Below are positions 62,362 to 64,000 of a stretch of 64,000 nucleotides of DNA, piece by piece. Below the pieces are notes generated by a model. The model saw only the letters and a program-made list of their open reading frames with translations. It searched no databases and was not told the DNA's origin. The position numbers and the translations under genes were made by a program. The number at the start of each line of letters is the position of its first letter. Position 1 is the stretch's first letter. The stretch covers positions 186,001 to 250,000 of the forward strand of contig JADKGE010000006.1 in assembly GCA_016717115.1 (NCBI GenBank). Direction: 5' to 3'. The stretch is from Actinomycetota bacterium. Its GTDB lineage: Bacteria; Actinomycetota; Actinomycetes; S36-B12.

Positions 62362-63696
62362 ACGGTCGCGGTCGCGGCGCAGTTCGCGCAGCCGGGCCGC
62401 GATGTCCCCCCACGCGGCCTCGGCTCCATGCGTACTGGGCCGGTAGTACGTGCGCCCCACGAGCTCATCGGGCAGATACTCCTGGGCGGCGACGCCACCG
62501 GGCACGTCGTGCGGATACACGTAACCGCGACCGTGGCCGAGGGCGGCCGCACCGGGGTAGTGCCCGTCGCGCAGGTGCGCGGGGACCCGGCCGATGCCCC
62601 CGGCCCGAACGTCCGCCGTCGCGGCACCGAGCCCCACGACGACGGCATTCGACTTCGGGGCCAGGGCAGCGTGGATGGTGGCGTGCGCCAGGATGATGGC
62701 CGCTTCCGGCATGCCGACCATCGCGACCGCCTGAGCCGCCGCGACGGCCGTCTGCAGCACGCTCGGTTCGGCCATGCCGATGTCCTCGCTGGCCGCGATC
62801 ATGAGGCGTCTCGCCACGAACCTCGGATCCTCGCCGGCCTCGAGCATGCGGGCCAGGTAGTGCAGGGCGGCGTCGGGATCACTTCCCCGAATGCTCTTGA
62901 TGAAGGCGCTGATCACGTCGTAGTGCTGGTCGCCGTCCTTGTCGTAGATCACTGCCGCCTGCTGCACCGCGCGCTCGGCATCGGCCAGCGTGACCACCAC
63001 CGAGCCCTCGCCGGTGGCGCTCGACGACATAGCGGCCGCATCGAGTCCGGTCAGCGCCCTGCGTGCATCGCCGTTCGCGGTGCGCACGAGATGCGCGAGC
63101 GCGTCGTCCTCGATCACCACCGTGCCGCCCAGACCGCGGGGGTCCTCGATCGCGCGGCGGAGAAGCTCCTCGACGTGAACGTTGGTCAACGGGGAGAGCG
63201 ACACCATGACGCTGCGCGACAGCAGCGGGGCGATGACGGAGAAGCTCGGATTCTCGGTGGTGGCCGCGATGAGGGTGACCCAGCCGTTCTCGACGGCGGG
63301 GAGCAGGGCGTCCTGCTGGCTCTTGCTGAAGCGATGGACCTCGTCGATGAAGAGAACCGTTCCCCTGCCCTGCATCGACAGGTTGTCACGGGCGCGCTCG
63401 ATCACGGCCCGCACGTCCTTGACCCCGGCCGTCACCGCGGAGAGCTCGACGAACGCGCGGCCGCTCCCGGCGGACAGCAGGGAGGCCAGGGTCGTCTTCC
63501 CGGTGCCGGGTGGTCCCCACAGGATGACGGAGACCACGGGCGAGTCGCCCGGGGCGGTGAGCAACGTTCGCAGGGGCGACCCGGGAGCCAGGGCGGAGTC
63601 CTGGCCCACGACCTCGTCGAGGCTGCGCGGGCGCATGCGCACCGCCAGCGGTGCCGACGAGCGCGAACTCGCCAGGCCGTCGTCGAACAGGGTCAT
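62359..63696 (-). CDS. rarA: Replication-associated recombination ATPase RarA (MgsA)
   Basis: RarA is an AAA+ clamp-loader-like ATPase acting at stalled replication forks. The 445-residue protein has Walker A GPPGTGKTT at residues 61-69, Walker B LFIDEVHRFSKSQQD, sensor 1 IAATTENPSF, and the MgsA C-terminal tetramerisation region ending KYLPDEL-type (here EYLPDELVGRTYY). Its own start is preceded by a TAGGGT box at 6 nt. Confidence 0.94.
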   Translation of the reverse strand: MTLFDDGLASSRSSAPLAVRMRPRSLDEVVGQDSALAPGSPLRTLLTAPGDSPVVSVILWGPPGTGKTTLASLLSAGSGRAFVELSAVTAGVKDVRAVIERARDNLSMQGRGTVLFIDEVHRFSKSQQDALLPAVENGWVTLIAATTENPSFSVIAPLLSRSVMVSLSPLTNVHVEELLRRAIEDPRGLGGTVVIEDDALAHLVRTANGDARRALTGLDAAAMSSSATGEGSVVVTLADAERAVQQAAVIYDKDGDQHYDVISAFIKSIRGSDPDAALHYLARMLEAGEDPRFVARRLMIAASEDIGMAEPSVLQTAVAAAQAVAMVGMPEAAIILAHATIHAALAPKSNAVVVGLGAATADVRAGGIGRVPAHLRDGHYPGAAALGHGRGYVYPHDVPGGVAAQEYLPDELVGRTYYRPSTHGAEAAWGDIAARLRELRRDRDR

Positions 63697-63708
63697 GCCT
63701 GCACCCTA
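63697..63708 (-). promoter_or_regulatory. TAGGGT -10 box using the acetyltransferase stop codon, leaderless rarA
   Basis: TAGGGT (63708-63703 on minus) begins with the TAG stop codon of the upstream acetyltransferase and ends exactly 6 nt before the rarA ATG. Confidence 0.5.
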
Positions 63709-64000
63709 GGACCGATCGGGGTGAAGAAGTCCCGAGCGGTAGGTGCCCGCCTCGGAGAAGCCCAGCTTCCCGTAGGTGCGCCTGCCGGACTCGTTGGCCG
63801 CGTACATCTCCAGGTAGATCACGGGCACGCCGTCGGCACAGGCTCGCTGCATCAACCGCAGGCAGGCGCGACCAGCCAGCCCGCGTCCCCTCACCTCGGG
63901 GATGGTGCAGACGCTCACCAGATGGGCGGCACCGTTCGATCGGCGACGCTCGGCGGCCACCGCGAGGACGCGGTCGCCTTCGACCACGCCGGCCCAGCGG
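63706..64000 (-). CDS. GNAT family N-acetyltransferase (5' end outside window)
   Basis: The last 97 codons of a GNAT acetyltransferase are present. The acetyl-CoA-binding motif is clear: VSVCTIPEVRGRGLAGRACL with the RGRGLA loop, followed by the C-terminal LEMYAANESGRRTYGKLGF that closes the fold. The reading frame remains open to base 64000, so the start lies beyond the window. Substrate unknown. The stop codon TAG doubles as part of the rarA -10 box. Confidence 0.85.
   Translation of the reverse strand, partial: RWAGVVEGDRVLAVAAERRRSNGAAHLVSVCTIPEVRGRGLAGRACLRLMQRACADGVPVIYLEMYAANESGRRTYGKLGFSEAGTYRSGLLHPDRS

Noticed and set aside
59409..62648. An N-terminally extended AlaS of 1079 residues
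   Set aside because: The extra 188 residues have no AlaS homology and overlap rarA and the DUF6167-like gene; a GTG with AAGGAG at 62084 gives the normal protein.

Overview
The window is a 64 kb chromosomal segment of a high-GC actinomycete (Actinomycetota). The evidence is the gene content and order: an actinobacterial sufR-B-D-fdx-C-S-U-T operon, the tkt-tal-zwf-opcA-pgl pentose-phosphate operon, rbpA and whiA (both largely restricted to Gram-positive or actinobacterial genomes), gap-pgk-tpiA-secG, rapZ-yvcK-whiA, a four-domain ribosomal protein S1, a PolA without proofreading residues, and an ANTAR-type response regulator. Many genes start with GTG. At least eight genes have a TANNNT -10 box ending exactly 6 nt before the start codon, the signature of leaderless transcription common in this phylum. 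I cannot place it below phylum/class. Four single-base duplications inside conserved genes and an ~80-nt G run suggest a draft or metagenome-derived assembly.

Layout. 1-7.8 kb, minus strand: an ABC-F ATPase (cut by the window edge), then the SUF Fe-S assembly operon read from sufR leftwards. 7.9-11.6 kb: a two-gene ABC exporter and ctaA on plus, facing ctaB on minus across the G run (heme A/O synthesis). 11.7-18.1 kb, plus: pentose-phosphate operon. 18.2-27.5 kb, minus: rbpA, secG, triose glycolysis genes, whiA-yvcK-rapZ-uvrC and a Rieske lipoprotein. 27.5-41.1 kb: uvrA, a metallo-beta-lactamase-fold protein, two TerC proteins, uvrB, coaE, rpsA, polA and a thioesterase.

41.2-49.1 kb is the accessory-looking part: a branched-chain-amino-acid-type ABC transporter. 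livHMGF lies on plus; two substrate-binding lipoproteins lie on minus, separated from it by a flavin monooxygenase-like gene. LivH carries an unusual secreted N-terminal domain. The second binding protein (47737-49119) is a circular permutation of the first: its C-terminal half comes before its N-terminal half. This is the most interesting item here.

49.2-51.0 kb: an ANTAR regulator, a tRNA with a Leu (CAA) anticodon but a short variable loop, and a ~1 kb degraded integrative element bounded by a 19-bp repeat of the tRNA 3' end, with an integrase remnant and hairpin repeats. 51.0-64 kb: a lipoprotein gene, then a long minus-strand housekeeping run that includes the shikimate cluster (rarA, DUF6167-like gene, alaS, ruvX, mltG, aroE, aroC, aroK, aroB, aroQ, pepQ, efp, nusB), with a partial GNAT acetyltransferase at the right edge.
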